DNA of 51,511 bases from Spirochaetales bacterium. Lineage in GTDB: Bacteria; Spirochaetota; Spirochaetia; DSM-27196; SLAA01. Positions 1 through 8,165 of the stretch are shown one piece after another (the first letter of the stretch is position 1; each line of letters opens with the position of its first letter). The notes under the pieces were generated by a model. The model made no database searches and was not told where the DNA came from. It saw only the letters and a list, made by a program, of their open reading frames with translations. The position numbers and the translations under genes were made by a program. The DNA lies in assembly GCA_007127105.1 (NCBI GenBank), contig SLAA01000021.1, positions 1 through 51,511 of the forward strand, in the 5' to 3' direction.

Positions 1-1319
1 ATATCCTCAGGCGAGGTCTCCTTACGCACAAGAACAACTTTCTTGCCTTGCTCCACCCATTCCTCGGCTTCGTCGGCGGTAAAGACCGCATGCCCGGTAG
101 CTGCACCAGGAGAAGCATTGAGTCCTTTGGCGTGGGGCTGAATTGTCTTGCGGGCTTTGGGGTCAATCATAGGATGAAAGACCTGGTCAAGCTGCTCAGG
201 TGTAACCTTGGTCAGTGCTTCTATTTCGCTAAAAACACCTTCGGCAACCATGTCAACAGCAATTCTGATAGCCGCCGCACCTGTTCGTTTACCGTTGCGT
301 GTCTGGAGGATGTAGAGTTGCCCCTGTTCAATGGTGAACTCCATATCCTGCATGTCTTTATAATGAGCCTCAAGCTTGTCTTTTACATCGACTAGTTGAT
401 TATAGATGGTAGGGTTCTTTTTCTTGAGTGTACTGATTGCCATTGGTGTGCGAATGCCCGCAACTACATCTTCACCCTGTGCGTTCTGCAGATACTCGCC
501 GTAGAAGATCTTCTGCCCCGTGGCCGGATCGCGAGAAAAAGTTACCCCGGTACCGGACGTTTCTCCGAGGTTACCAAAGACCATGGACTGCACATTCACA
601 GCCGTACCTTTGAGTCCGGTGATATTGTTGATCTTGCGATACTTCAGAGCCTTGGGTGCGTTCCATGAATCGAATACAGCGTTGATTGCCGCCCAAAGTT
701 GCTTTTTGGGATCTTGCGGAAAACTATCCTTCGTGTGTTTCTTATAGACCTTCTTGTACTGCTCTACAACTTCTTTTAGGTCTTCGGTAGTTAATCCGGT
801 ATCGAGATCTACCCCACGCTTATTCTTAATCTTCTCAAGCTCATGTTCGAACTCGGCATGAGGAATGCCCATAACAACATCCCCAAACATATTGATAAAA
901 CGGCGGTATGCGTCCCAGGCAAACCGTTCATTCTGAGAAACCTCAACGAGTCCCTCAACGGCTTTGTCGTTCAGGCCAAGGTTCAAGACCGTGTCCATCA
1001 TTCCCGGCATAGAAGCCGCCGCACCTGAACGCACAGAAACAAGCAGCGGGTCCTTGGCATCGCCAAGCTTCTTCCCGCGAATCTTCTCAAGATTGCTCAG
1101 GTGTTTCTCAACCTCAGCCTCGAGTCCTGACGGATACTTGCGATTCTGAGTGTAGTACTCCTCACAGACATCTGTTGAGATAGTAAAACCTGGTGGTACC
1201 GGAACGCCTGTCTTGCTCATCTCTGCAAGGTTTGCGCCCTTACCCCCGAGCAAGTCACGCTGATCCTTTCCACCCTCTGCTGTGCCATTTCCAAACGAGT
1301 AAACGTACTTTTCCGGCAT
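1..1319 (-). CDS. ppdK: Pyruvate, phosphate dikinase, N-terminal half (cut by window edge)
   Basis: About 439 residues from the N-terminus are present; the rest lies beyond base 1. The protein begins MPEKYVYSFGNG, followed by LLGGKGANLAEM and VPVPPGF, the nucleotide-binding opening typical of PPDK, and by SVRSGAAASMPGMMDTVLNLG. The last visible residues are VVLVRKETSPEDI, which in this family come just before the swivelling phosphohistidine domain, so the catalytic His and the PEP/pyruvate barrel are outside the window. The enzyme interconverts pyruvate, ATP and phosphate with PEP, AMP and PPi in the cytoplasm. The ATG at 1319 has a GAGGGGG ribosome site about ten bases upstream. Full-length PPDK is usually near 880 residues. 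Identification is firm; completeness cannot be judged. Confidence 0.95.
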   Translation of the reverse strand, partial: MPEKYVYSFGNGTAEGGKDQRDLLGGKGANLAEMSKTGVPVPPGFTISTDVCEEYYTQNRKYPSGLEAEVEKHLSNLEKIRGKKLGDAKDPLLVSVRSGAAASMPGMMDTVLNLGLNDKAVEGLVEVSQNERFAWDAYRRFINMFGDVVMGIPHAEFEHELEKIKNKRGVDLDTGLTTEDLKEVVEQYKKVYKKHTKDSFPQDPKKQLWAAINAVFDSWNAPKALKYRKINNITGLKGTAVNVQSMVFGNLGETSGTGVTFSRDPATGQKIFYGEYLQNAQGEDVVAGIRTPMAISTLKKKNPTIYNQLVDVKDKLEAHYKDMQDMEFTIEQGQLYILQTRNGKRTGAAAIRIAVDMVAEGVFSEIEALTKVTPEQLDQVFHPMIDPKARKTIQPHAKGLNASPGAATGHAVFTADEAEEWVEQGKKVVLVRKETSPED

Positions 1320-1362
1320 AAGCCAATACCCCCTCACCGGTGCTTCGTATGATGTTGCTGTT

Positions 1363-1390
1363 ATTGTATATGATAACCGTGGAGATACAA
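1363..1390 (-). promoter_or_regulatory. Candidate promoter of ppdK
   Basis: On the minus strand TTGTAT (1385-1390) and TACAAT (1363-1368) are 16 bases apart, 44 bases upstream of the ppdK ATG. It lies directly against the U-tract side of the terminator of the upstream sigma gene. The -10 matches 5/6 of the consensus and the -35 matches 4/6. This is a pattern match only. Confidence 0.4.
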
Positions 1391-1391
1391 C

Positions 1392-1432
1392 AAAAAAAGG
1401 GGTGTGATACCCGAAAACGAATATCAAACCCC
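1392..1432 (-). terminator. Rho-independent terminator after the sigma factor gene
   Basis: On the minus strand an 11-base stem with one mismatch (arms 1422-1432 and 1399-1409, GGGGTTTGATA against TATCACACCCC) is followed at once by seven T residues (1398-1392). It lies 32 bases past the sigma stop codon and separates that gene from ppdK. Confidence 0.85.
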
Positions 1433-1464
1433 AATTACTACGCTACTAATGGTCTATCTGTAAT

Positions 1465-2352
1465 CTATGCGATGTACGACTCCAGCAACTGGCTCCGTTT
1501 AGGATGCTGTAACCGCTTAATTGCCTTCTTTTCAATCTGGCGAATGCGTTCCTTCGTCAGGCTATACCGGTCTCCAATTTCCTTAAGCGAAAGTGGACTA
1601 CGTCCGTTGAGCCCAAACCGATACTGCACGATCTCTGATTCTTTGTCACTTAATGTCGAGAGGATTTCGTTGATGTCGTTCTTGAGAGCCTTCTCAATCA
1701 CAACGGTCTCCGGATGTTTGTAGCCCTGGTCCTCGACGAAGTCACCAAGAAGTGATGAGTCTTTCTCTGCATACACCGGTGTCTCAAGAGAAATCAGTTC
1801 CCGCGATATGTTAACGAGGTCCTCTACATGTTCTTGGTTCATGTTCAAGGTCTTGGCAATCTGCTGCATTTCTGAGTGTTCGCTACGGCTACCCTGAATC
1901 TCTTTCCGTACTTTTTCAATCTGAACCAACTCGTTAGCACGGTTAAGAGGCAGCCGGATCATTCGTGACTTCTCACAGATTGCCTTAAGAATGGCCTGAC
2001 GGATCCACCACACTGCGTAGGAGATGAAGTGGTAACCCTTGTCGACATCAAATCTTTCAATAGCATTCATGAGACCGATGTTTCCCTCACTAATGAGGTC
2101 GGAAAGCGGTAGTCCCTGGTTCTGGTATTTCTTCGCTACGTTCACTACAAAGCGGAGATTAGCCCGGATAAGTTTGTCTTTACATGCTTGTTCGCCTGCG
2201 GCGGCTCCTCGTGCGTACTCGTTCTCTTCGGCGCGGGTAAGCAGAGGAATTTTGTTAATTTCTTTCAGGTAAATTGATAGGACGTTTTCATCGTCGCTGC
2301 TGGAACGCTGATACCTGGGTTTGGTGGTCTTGCTTGCTGTTGCTGCGGACAT
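1465..2352 (-). CDS. RNA polymerase sigma-70 family factor, short primary-type
   Basis: A 295-residue sigma factor that directs RNA polymerase to promoters. Region 1.2 starts near residue 24 (NVLSIYLKEINKIPLLT). Region 2 follows with LRFVVNVAKKYQ, LISEGNIGLMNAIERFD and YAVWWIRQAI. Region 4 near the end has the helix-turn-helix LSLKEIGDRYSLTKERIRQIE. The acidic region 1.1 and the large non-conserved insert of a housekeeping RpoD are missing, so the length resembles RpoS-like or secondary RpoD-type factors. The ATG has GGAGG five bases upstream, and a terminator follows. In Treponema pallidum a sigma-70 gene also lies beside groES (recalled from memory), as here. Family is certain; whether this is the main or an alternative factor is not. 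Confidence 0.93.
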   Translation of the reverse strand: MSAATASKTTKPRYQRSSSDDENVLSIYLKEINKIPLLTRAEENEYARGAAAGEQACKDKLIRANLRFVVNVAKKYQNQGLPLSDLISEGNIGLMNAIERFDVDKGYHFISYAVWWIRQAILKAICEKSRMIRLPLNRANELVQIEKVRKEIQGSRSEHSEMQQIAKTLNMNQEHVEDLVNISRELISLETPVYAEKDSSLLGDFVEDQGYKHPETVVIEKALKNDINEILSTLSDKESEIVQYRFGLNGRSPLSLKEIGDRYSLTKERIRQIEKKAIKRLQHPKRSQLLESYIA

Positions 2353-2507
2353 TCGAACCTCCTACCCTAAACATGCAATATGCGTGCCTATCTTTGGAGA
2401 TTCTAAGACAATTCTAATTCCCTACCCGGTAGACATTTACACTCCGAAACAATTAGGGGTGGAAATATCGAGTCGTGGTGATGGGTCATAACAACCCACC
2501 TATGCAA

Positions 2508-3245
2508 TTAACGCGAATTTGTGGGCCAAAATTTCCCAATTCCTTGTTCTACGGCGCCAGGAATGCGCCCATGACACCGAAAATGACTCAATCCACTTCC
2601 ACACCAGCACCTGCGTTCGGGTTGCAGACGCTCACCGCGGTCAAAATCCACTTCAATCATTGGATCTCGAAAGTCAGGCGGCAACTCAACGTAAGGAAAC
2701 ACAATCCGGACGCGCCCAAAAGCCTCCATCAACTCGGTCGCAGAGACGTCAGCGCGAATAACCTGATCCCGCTGCTCCTGCCAACTCTCCAGCAGCAGTT
2801 GGAGCAACATGTCCGCCTCTGCCGGAGTCGCAATGCGACGCGTGCGCTTACGAGCAAGGTACCGACTCAACTGCACCCCAAAAAACGCATGCCGTGCATC
2901 TTCCTCAAAGGAAGCTCTACGAATCATCCCAAACTCGTTGCTCACACTCATCAACCGCCGCCTGGCCGGGCCGCGTTTGCAGTATCTCACTCCGTTGACC
3001 AGTAAAGCCACGGCGAGATCACCCCCACCGTTTCGCAAAGCCTCCATTGCCGCAGCACGGTACAGAGAGGCCATGCGCCTGCGTGTTCCGTATTGATGGC
3101 CCCGGATAAGGTACCATGCCTTTGGAGCCTTTACCGGCAACTCGGTACGTAACCCTGCTTTGCATGCGTATCCCGGACAGCCAGCGGATAACTCTGGAAT
3201 AAGTCTTTGCTTGTATTTCTTCCGGAGAAGCGTTTGATGATTCAC
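2508..3245 (-). CDS. SEC-C motif protein of unknown function
   Basis: A 245-residue protein with no recognised enzyme domain. The C-terminus has a zinc-binding SEC-C type motif, CWCGSGLSHFRCHG, at about residues 216-229, the pattern seen at the end of SecA and in many small proteins. The middle is helical and rich in Arg and Ala (MASLYRAAAMEALRNG, DMLLQLLLESWQEQRDQV). An N-terminal stretch has two Cys in CPGYACKAG. The start taken is a GTG with a poor ribosome site, so the true start may be further in, for example the Met near residue 58. It lies between the sigma gene and groES, which is on the other strand. I cannot assign a function. Confidence 0.6.
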   Translation of the reverse strand: MNHQTLLRKKYKQRLIPELSAGCPGYACKAGLRTELPVKAPKAWYLIRGHQYGTRRRMASLYRAAAMEALRNGGGDLAVALLVNGVRYCKRGPARRRLMSVSNEFGMIRRASFEEDARHAFFGVQLSRYLARKRTRRIATPAEADMLLQLLLESWQEQRDQVIRADVSATELMEAFGRVRIVFPYVELPPDFRDPMIEVDFDRGERLQPERRCWCGSGLSHFRCHGRIPGAVEQGIGKFWPTNSR

Positions 3246-3295
3246 ACCCTAAATGTACGAACTGTGAGGCTGTAGAGGCAATGCCGTATTACTTC

Positions 3296-3324
3296 TTGAC
3301 CTCCATCGGCCATGCGCGTATATT
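3296..3324 (+). promoter_or_regulatory. Promoter of groES
   Basis: TTGACC (3296-3301) and TATATT (3319-3324) are separated by exactly 17 bases, 61 bases upstream of the groES ATG. No CIRCE inverted repeat (TTAGCACTC and its complement) is visible, so HrcA control of this copy is not supported by sequence. Confidence 0.75.
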
Positions 3325-3385
3325 CTCACATACAATCGAACATTCAAACACCACGCAACGGATAGAACCGACAGGAGGAACACAC

Positions 3386-3652
3386 ATGAAAATAAAGCCG
3401 CTTGGTGATCGCGTACTACTCATGATCGAGAAGGAAGAAGAAAAGACCAAAGGCGGTCTCTTCATTCCCGAAACAGCGCAAGAGAAGACCCAGACCGGTG
3501 TAATTAAGGCCGTCGGTGACGACACTGAAGCCATTACGGTCAAAGTTGGAGACAAGGTCATGTACGACAAGTACGCCGGAACCAACATCAAGGTTGACGG
3601 TGCTGAGCACCTCATCGTTAAGATGCAGGATCTCATCGCAGTGGTAGAGTAA
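3386..3652 (+). CDS. groES: Co-chaperonin GroES (Cpn10)
   Basis: An 88-residue protein starting MKIKPLGDRVLLMIEKEEEK, with the mobile-loop segment KTKGGLFIPETAQEKTQ and the roof segment DKVMYDKYAGTNIKVDG, all standard for GroES. It forms the heptameric lid of the GroEL folding chamber in the cytoplasm. The ATG at 3386 has AGGAGG at 3373-3378; an in-frame upstream extension lacks such a site and is rejected. The gene stands alone, with its own promoter and terminator and no groEL beside it. Separated groES and groEL are also found in treponemes. Confidence 0.97.
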   Translation: MKIKPLGDRVLLMIEKEEEKTKGGLFIPETAQEKTQTGVIKAVGDDTEAITVKVGDKVMYDKYAGTNIKVDGAEHLIVKMQDLIAVVE

Positions 3653-3691
3653 GACCGTTATACAGCTTTTTGCGAGTTGTACGACCACATC

Positions 3692-3718
3692 AGCCTCCGC
3701 CTCGGCGGAGGCTTTTTT
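3692..3718 (+). terminator. Rho-independent terminator of groES
   Basis: A perfect GC-rich inverted repeat AGCCTCCGCC / GGCGGAGGCT (3692-3701 and 3704-3713) runs into TTTTTT (3713-3718), 40 bases after the groES stop. The helicase gene on the other strand ends just beyond it at 3735; the hairpin has no T-run in that direction. Confidence 0.9.
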
Positions 3719-3734
3719 GTGCAGTGGTGCGGCG

Positions 3735-6173
3735 TCAGGGATAGAGAAAGCGCTCGAGTTCCTCAAGCAAGCGTTCGCCGGTGTTTTCAATACTGCGTGG
3801 AGGCCCCGGGAGCGAGTCAAGAAAGACCTTTCCGTAACTCTTGGTTGTCAGTCGTACATCGGTTATGAACACAACGCCACGGTCGTCGCCGCGCCGCATG
3901 AGCCGTCCAAAACCTTGCTTGAGCCGCATGACCGCGGCCGGTAGAGCCAACTCAAAGAAAGGATTACGGCCCTGGGCCTTGATGTAGTCCATGCGGGCAA
4001 GCAGCACGGGGTCGGTAGGAACACGAAAAGGCAGGCGGCAGATAATGACAAGTTGCAAGGTTTCACCGGGAGCATCGACACCTTCCCAGAAACTGTCGGT
4101 AGCAAAAAGGGCTGTTGCCGGTTCCTGAACAAAACGACGCAGCAGCCGCGACCGCTCGTCATCCCCCTGGCGCATAACGGCAACCCCAATGGCGGCAAGG
4201 CGGGGCCGAACCGCATCGGCGACCCGACGCAGCATGTCGTATGAGGTAAATAACACCAAGGCTCGCCCCTCGGAAATGAGGAGTGCGTTTGCAACAAACT
4301 CCACCAGATATGCCTCATAGTCTACGGAGTCGGGGCTTGGCGCATCATTCGGCACACCCAACAGCACATTGGTGTCGTAACGAAAAGGTGAAGGGAACAC
4401 TCGCAATCGCGTTCTCTCATCGCCGACATCCAGCCCTACCCGCCCCGCCCAGTAGCTGAAGTTCTCACCAACAGTGAGCGTCGCGCTCGTGAAAATCACG
4501 GTGCTGTACGGCGTGAAGACCGCCTCTTCCATGACTTCACGAATAGAGAGCGGCGTGCGCTGCAGGCGCGGGGTCGGCACCCCTGTCTCACTCCGACGCT
4601 GTTCAATCCAGTACACCGACCCAGCATCGTCCTCATGTTCAACAAAACGCCGACACAACGCGGCTGACCCCTCGAGCCTGCGAATAGCGCCCTTCAACTC
4701 ATACGCTTCTGCGGAGTCCGAGAGTTCGTCGTTGAGCACCGCATAGAGGTCACTCAGGAGGCCAATGAAATGCAGTAAGTCGTGTCTCAATGTGTCTAAG
4801 GCAGGAAAAAGACTGCTACGATACAGCTCTCCCTCGGTACCGAGAAGGCGAAGGTTGAAGCGGCCGTTGAGTACCTGAAGTGTGTCGGCATCTGCCGCGC
4901 TGATAGATGTTTCCAGCTGCGCCAGCGCGGACTCAATTCGAGTCAGAGCCTCGTCATTGAGAAACCCGGCCTCTTGAATTCGCATGAGCAAACCTATACG
5001 GCGGGTGCGACGGGTGCGAAGCAGGCGCGAAAGGTTCCGCCGCAACGCGGCCGAGGTGAGGCTGTCCGAGAAAAAAGAGGTTGCGCTTGCCTCTATGTTA
5101 TGAGCCTCGTCAAAAATGATCCGATGAAAAGGCGGCAAGACCGCAGTTCCCTCAAAACCGAGTCCCTGCACGCGAATAGCCAGATCCGAGAACAGCAGGT
5201 GATGGTTCACCACCAGAACCCGCGCGCCAGCCGCCGCTCTTCGAGCCTTTGCAAGAAAACACTTCTCGCGATTGGCACAACGCAACATGAGGCAACTGTC
5301 GGCCTCGGAGCGCACCTTCATCCAGAGCGAGTCCGGCACCATGAACGGGACATCACTCCGGGATCCGTCGGCACTGTTTTCCGCCCAGGCCTGTATGCCT
5401 ACCAGCTCTTCCTCGCCTTCGCCAAACAACTCGTTCTCTTGAGTTATCTCCTGGAGACGATTCCAACACAGATAGTTCCCGCGGCCCTTTACCAGAACCG
5501 CCTGAACCGGTTCCGGCAACATTTTGTTCACGGCCGGAATGTCCTTTTCTATGAGTTGCTGTTGCAGATTGATGGTTGCAGTCGAAATGACCACCCGCTC
5601 TTCGTTCGATGCAGCCCACAGCATTGCGGGAAGGAGGTAGGCAAAAGACTTCCCCACACCAGTGCCCGCCTCGGCGGCAGTGAGGTGATCCTCGTTGAAT
5701 GCCTCAGCAACCGAGCACAGCATCTGGATCTGACTCTCACGGCTCTCATATCCGGGAATTGTCCGAGATGCCGCACCTCCGGGCTCAAGATACTCCGCCG
5801 CCTCCGGAATGTTAAGGAGGCGCAACTCAGCGCGGAGTAGTGGCTCGGCAATAACAAAGATTTCGCTCAGGGAGTTGTTGACGATGTAGCTACCGATGCC
5901 TCGATTCCCAAGTTCGGCCGCCACCGCAAGGTCTGGCGCACTCGGTCGCAGTTCGCCCGATGGGTGGTTGTGCACCACAACGCTGCCACGATCCATATGT
6001 GGATACAAGGCTGGCACCGAACTCGCACCGCCGCGGGCCGCAATGTTCACGGAAACTATGACGCCGTCCTGGTCGAGCTCGCATACGGCAAGCACCTCGG
6101 CACCGTCGACCTCGTCTATGGCCGCTTTAAGCTTTTCGCAAGCCTCGGCCGAGATTCGCTCACTAATCTGCAT
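3735..6173 (-). CDS. DinG/XPD-type helicase with N-terminal JAMM (JAB/RadC-like) domain
   Basis: An 812-residue two-part protein, numbered from the ATG at 6173. Residues 1-120 look like a JAB/MPN domain: E26 in EVLAVCELDQDG, then HNHPSGELRPSAPD with H68, H70 and D81, a complete JAMM metal site as in RadC. From about residue 140 it is a DinG-family superfamily 2 helicase: Walker A AGTGVGKS (about 169-176), four cysteines placed as for an iron-sulphur cluster (C236, C294, C299, C305), the DEAH box (355-358), and a motif VI-like QGFGRLMRR near the end. A TTG nine codons upstream is an alternative start. The gene overlaps the 3' end of the purine nucleoside phosphorylase gene by 11 bases, so the two are probably cotranscribed. 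DinG helicases unwind DNA or DNA-RNA hybrids; the role of the JAMM part is unknown. Confidence 0.9.
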   Translation of the reverse strand: MQISERISAEACEKLKAAIDEVDGAEVLAVCELDQDGVIVSVNIAARGGASSVPALYPHMDRGSVVVHNHPSGELRPSAPDLAVAAELGNRGIGSYIVNNSLSEIFVIAEPLLRAELRLLNIPEAAEYLEPGGAASRTIPGYESRESQIQMLCSVAEAFNEDHLTAAEAGTGVGKSFAYLLPAMLWAASNEERVVISTATINLQQQLIEKDIPAVNKMLPEPVQAVLVKGRGNYLCWNRLQEITQENELFGEGEEELVGIQAWAENSADGSRSDVPFMVPDSLWMKVRSEADSCLMLRCANREKCFLAKARRAAAGARVLVVNHHLLFSDLAIRVQGLGFEGTAVLPPFHRIIFDEAHNIEASATSFFSDSLTSAALRRNLSRLLRTRRTRRIGLLMRIQEAGFLNDEALTRIESALAQLETSISAADADTLQVLNGRFNLRLLGTEGELYRSSLFPALDTLRHDLLHFIGLLSDLYAVLNDELSDSAEAYELKGAIRRLEGSAALCRRFVEHEDDAGSVYWIEQRRSETGVPTPRLQRTPLSIREVMEEAVFTPYSTVIFTSATLTVGENFSYWAGRVGLDVGDERTRLRVFPSPFRYDTNVLLGVPNDAPSPDSVDYEAYLVEFVANALLISEGRALVLFTSYDMLRRVADAVRPRLAAIGVAVMRQGDDERSRLLRRFVQEPATALFATDSFWEGVDAPGETLQLVIICRLPFRVPTDPVLLARMDYIKAQGRNPFFELALPAAVMRLKQGFGRLMRRGDDRGVVFITDVRLTTKSYGKVFLDSLPGPPRSIENTGERLLEELERFLYP

Positions 6174-6975
6174 GAGAATGAGCGGCGGACAATCCTTCAA
6201 TAAGTGAGATCAGTCGGGTACGGATAGATCTCCCGACCTCGACCACCTCTGCATGGTCAAGCGTGCCTTCGCCAAGCCCGGCGGCGGCATTTGTCACACT
6301 CGAGAGGCCGAGCACCTTCATACCAAGATAGCGCGCAGCAATGGCTTCAGGCACAGTAGACATCCCGACTAAATCGGCGCCGAGAGTCTTGAGCATGCGT
6401 ACTTCGGCTGGCGTTTCGTAGCTCGGCCCAGGAACCGCTGCGTACACACCCTCGGCCAGGTCTTCACCCGCAACTGTACGAGCAAGGCCGCGCAGTCCTG
6501 CATCGTAGACCTCGGTCATGTCTGGGAAGCGAGGTCCCAAGCTGTCATTATTCGGACCAGTTAAGGGATTGACTCCCAGCAGGTTCAGGTGGTCTGATAT
6601 CAGCACGATGGAACCGGGACGATAAGCCGGGTTAATGGCGCCAGCGGCGTTGGTAAGTACCAGAGTTCGCACCCCAATTGAGTGCAACAGAAATACCGGC
6701 AACACGAGCTGGTCAAGGGAATATCCTTCGTAAAAATGGGAACGCCCTGCCATAATGGCGGTAGTCTTTCCAACCGTAAGTGTTCCGCTATGACCGGCAA
6801 CTCGTGGCTCGGGCAAACCCTTGATGTCACCATACGCGACAACATCGCCTTCAAATGCCTCTGCAGCCTCCGAGAGGCCGGATCCCAGTATCACTCCAAA
6901 GGAAGGGCGAGCGTCCGTTCTGCGTTGAACCGAGTCATGCGCCGCGGCCACCTGCGTGGCAAATTGTTCTTGCAT
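6163..6975 (-). CDS. Purine nucleoside phosphorylase (trimeric, PNP-I type)
   Basis: A 270-residue protein that splits purine nucleosides with phosphate to base and ribose-1-phosphate in salvage. Family signatures are FGVILGSGLSEAAEAF, VAGHSGTL, AGRSHFYEGYS, LTNAAGAINP, VPGPSYETPAEVRML, GMSTVPEAIAARYLGM and SSVTNAAAG. The Asn in the last motif is the one that favours 6-oxopurines (inosine, guanosine) in this family. The ATG at 6975 is chosen because GGGAG lies just upstream and a candidate promoter sits within the would-be longer N-terminus. The helicase gene follows with an 11-base overlap. Confidence 0.95.
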   Translation of the reverse strand: MQEQFATQVAAAHDSVQRRTDARPSFGVILGSGLSEAAEAFEGDVVAYGDIKGLPEPRVAGHSGTLTVGKTTAIMAGRSHFYEGYSLDQLVLPVFLLHSIGVRTLVLTNAAGAINPAYRPGSIVLISDHLNLLGVNPLTGPNNDSLGPRFPDMTEVYDAGLRGLARTVAGEDLAEGVYAAVPGPSYETPAEVRMLKTLGADLVGMSTVPEAIAARYLGMKVLGLSSVTNAAAGLGEGTLDHAEVVEVGRSIRTRLISLIEGLSAAHSHAD

Positions 6976-6992
6976 CAATATCTCCCGTTCCC

Positions 6993-7022
6993 ATGATACG
7001 TCATAGCCGGAAGGCAAGGCAA
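6993..7022 (-). promoter_or_regulatory. Candidate promoter of the PNP-helicase operon
   Basis: On the minus strand TTGCCT (7017-7022) and TATCAT (6993-6998) are 18 bases apart. The predicted start near 6986 leaves a leader of about ten bases containing the GGGAG ribosome site. This supports the start codon at 6975 rather than 7038. Confidence 0.5.
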
Positions 7023-7052
7023 GACTCCTAAGCTGCACCAGGCACAGCCGCC

Positions 7053-7081
7053 TTGACAGTAAGCGGGTGCATTACTACCAT
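7053..7081 (+). promoter_or_regulatory. Promoter of the asd-lysC operon
   Basis: TTGACA (7053-7058, perfect) and TACCAT (7076-7081) are 17 bases apart, 43 bases before the asd ATG. It is divergent from the PNP promoter in the same 149-base gap. Confidence 0.65.
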
Positions 7082-7124
7082 TGCGCGCAAGAAAATGTGC
7101 CAAGAATTTTAGAAGGATATACCA

Positions 7125-8165
7125 ATGAATCAGATTCCGGTTGCAGTGCTTGGAGCTACAGGAACGGTCGGACAGAAGTTCGTCACGCTCCTTCACAATC
7201 ACCCTCAGTTTCGAATCACCGAACTTGTTGCCTCGCCACGAAGCGCAGGCAAGCCCTACCACGAAGCCTGTAACTGGAAACAACCGGGCCTTATCCCTGC
7301 AGACTACGCAGCCCTTGTAGTTAAATCAATTGAGGAACCGCTCGCCTCGCGGATACTTTTTTCCGGGCTGGACAGTTCGGTGGCTGGCGAAGCCGAGTCT
7401 CGTTACGCAGAGGCCGGGCATGTTGTCATAAGCAACAGCAAGAACCACCGCATGGATCCGGATGTGCCGCTCATCATTCCCGAGATCAACAGCGACCATT
7501 TTGCCCTGGTTAAGCGCCAGAAGCACAAAGGTGCGCTTATCACCAACTCCAACTGCTCTACCATGTTCCTGGCAATGGCGCTCGCCCCGCTGCATGCCGA
7601 GTTTGGGATTGAGGCAGTACAGGTAACGACCCTCCAAGCCATATCAGGGGCAGGTTATCCTGGAGTGGCATCTATGGACATCATGGGAAACATCGTGCCC
7701 TATATCGGAGATGAAGAAGACAAGCTGGAAACTGAACCAATGAAGATTCTTGGGACACTCACTGATAAGGGCGTGCAATCTGCTGAGTTCGCCGTAAGTG
7801 CCACATGTACCCGCGTGCCGGTTTTTGACGGACATACGGAATCGGTATCCATCAGGTTCAAGCGCAAACCAAGTGTTGAACAGGTCAAGGAGTGTTTGAT
7901 GCGCTTCCAGGGTCCCGCTGAGCTGCAGGATCTGCCTTCCGCACCCAAGCAGCCTATTGTGGTCCTTGAAGAAAACGACCGTCCCCAACCATTGCGAGAC
8001 CTATGGCTTGAGAATGGAATGGCAACCGTTGTTGGGCGTGTGCGAGAATGCCCGGTCATGGGTGTGAAGCTGGTACTGCTTGGGCACAACACCGTCCGTG
8101 GTGCCGCTGGAGCCGCCATTCTTAACGCCGAAGCCTTTGTTAAACTCGGATACCTGAACTCATGA
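7125..8165 (+). CDS. asd: Aspartate-semialdehyde dehydrogenase
   Basis: A 346-residue NADPH enzyme that converts aspartyl phosphate to aspartate semialdehyde, the branch point to lysine, methionine and threonine. The N-terminus VAVLGATGTVGQKFV is the nucleotide-binding loop. The active-site Cys is C144 in TNSNCSTMFLAM, and the catalytic His is probably H237 in VFDGHTESVSIRF. The NSNCST form and the length fit the archaeal/fungal-like ASADH branch rather than the E. coli type. AGAAGGA lies ten bases upstream of the ATG. The stop overlaps the lysC start as ATGA, so the two consecutive pathway enzymes are translationally coupled. Confidence 0.96.
   Translation: MNQIPVAVLGATGTVGQKFVTLLHNHPQFRITELVASPRSAGKPYHEACNWKQPGLIPADYAALVVKSIEEPLASRILFSGLDSSVAGEAESRYAEAGHVVISNSKNHRMDPDVPLIIPEINSDHFALVKRQKHKGALITNSNCSTMFLAMALAPLHAEFGIEAVQVTTLQAISGAGYPGVASMDIMGNIVPYIGDEEDKLETEPMKILGTLTDKGVQSAEFAVSATCTRVPVFDGHTESVSIRFKRKPSVEQVKECLMRFQGPAELQDLPSAPKQPIVVLEENDRPQPLRDLWLENGMATVVGRVRECPVMGVKLVLLGHNTVRGAAGAAILNAEAFVKLGYLNS

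Noticed and set aside
3245-3385. CIRCE heat-shock operator before groES
   Set aside because: No TTAGCACTC-N9-GAGTGCTAA or close form found.
4974-5840. Plus-strand frame of 288 residues
   Set aside because: It lies wholly antisense to the conserved helicase core and resembles no protein family.
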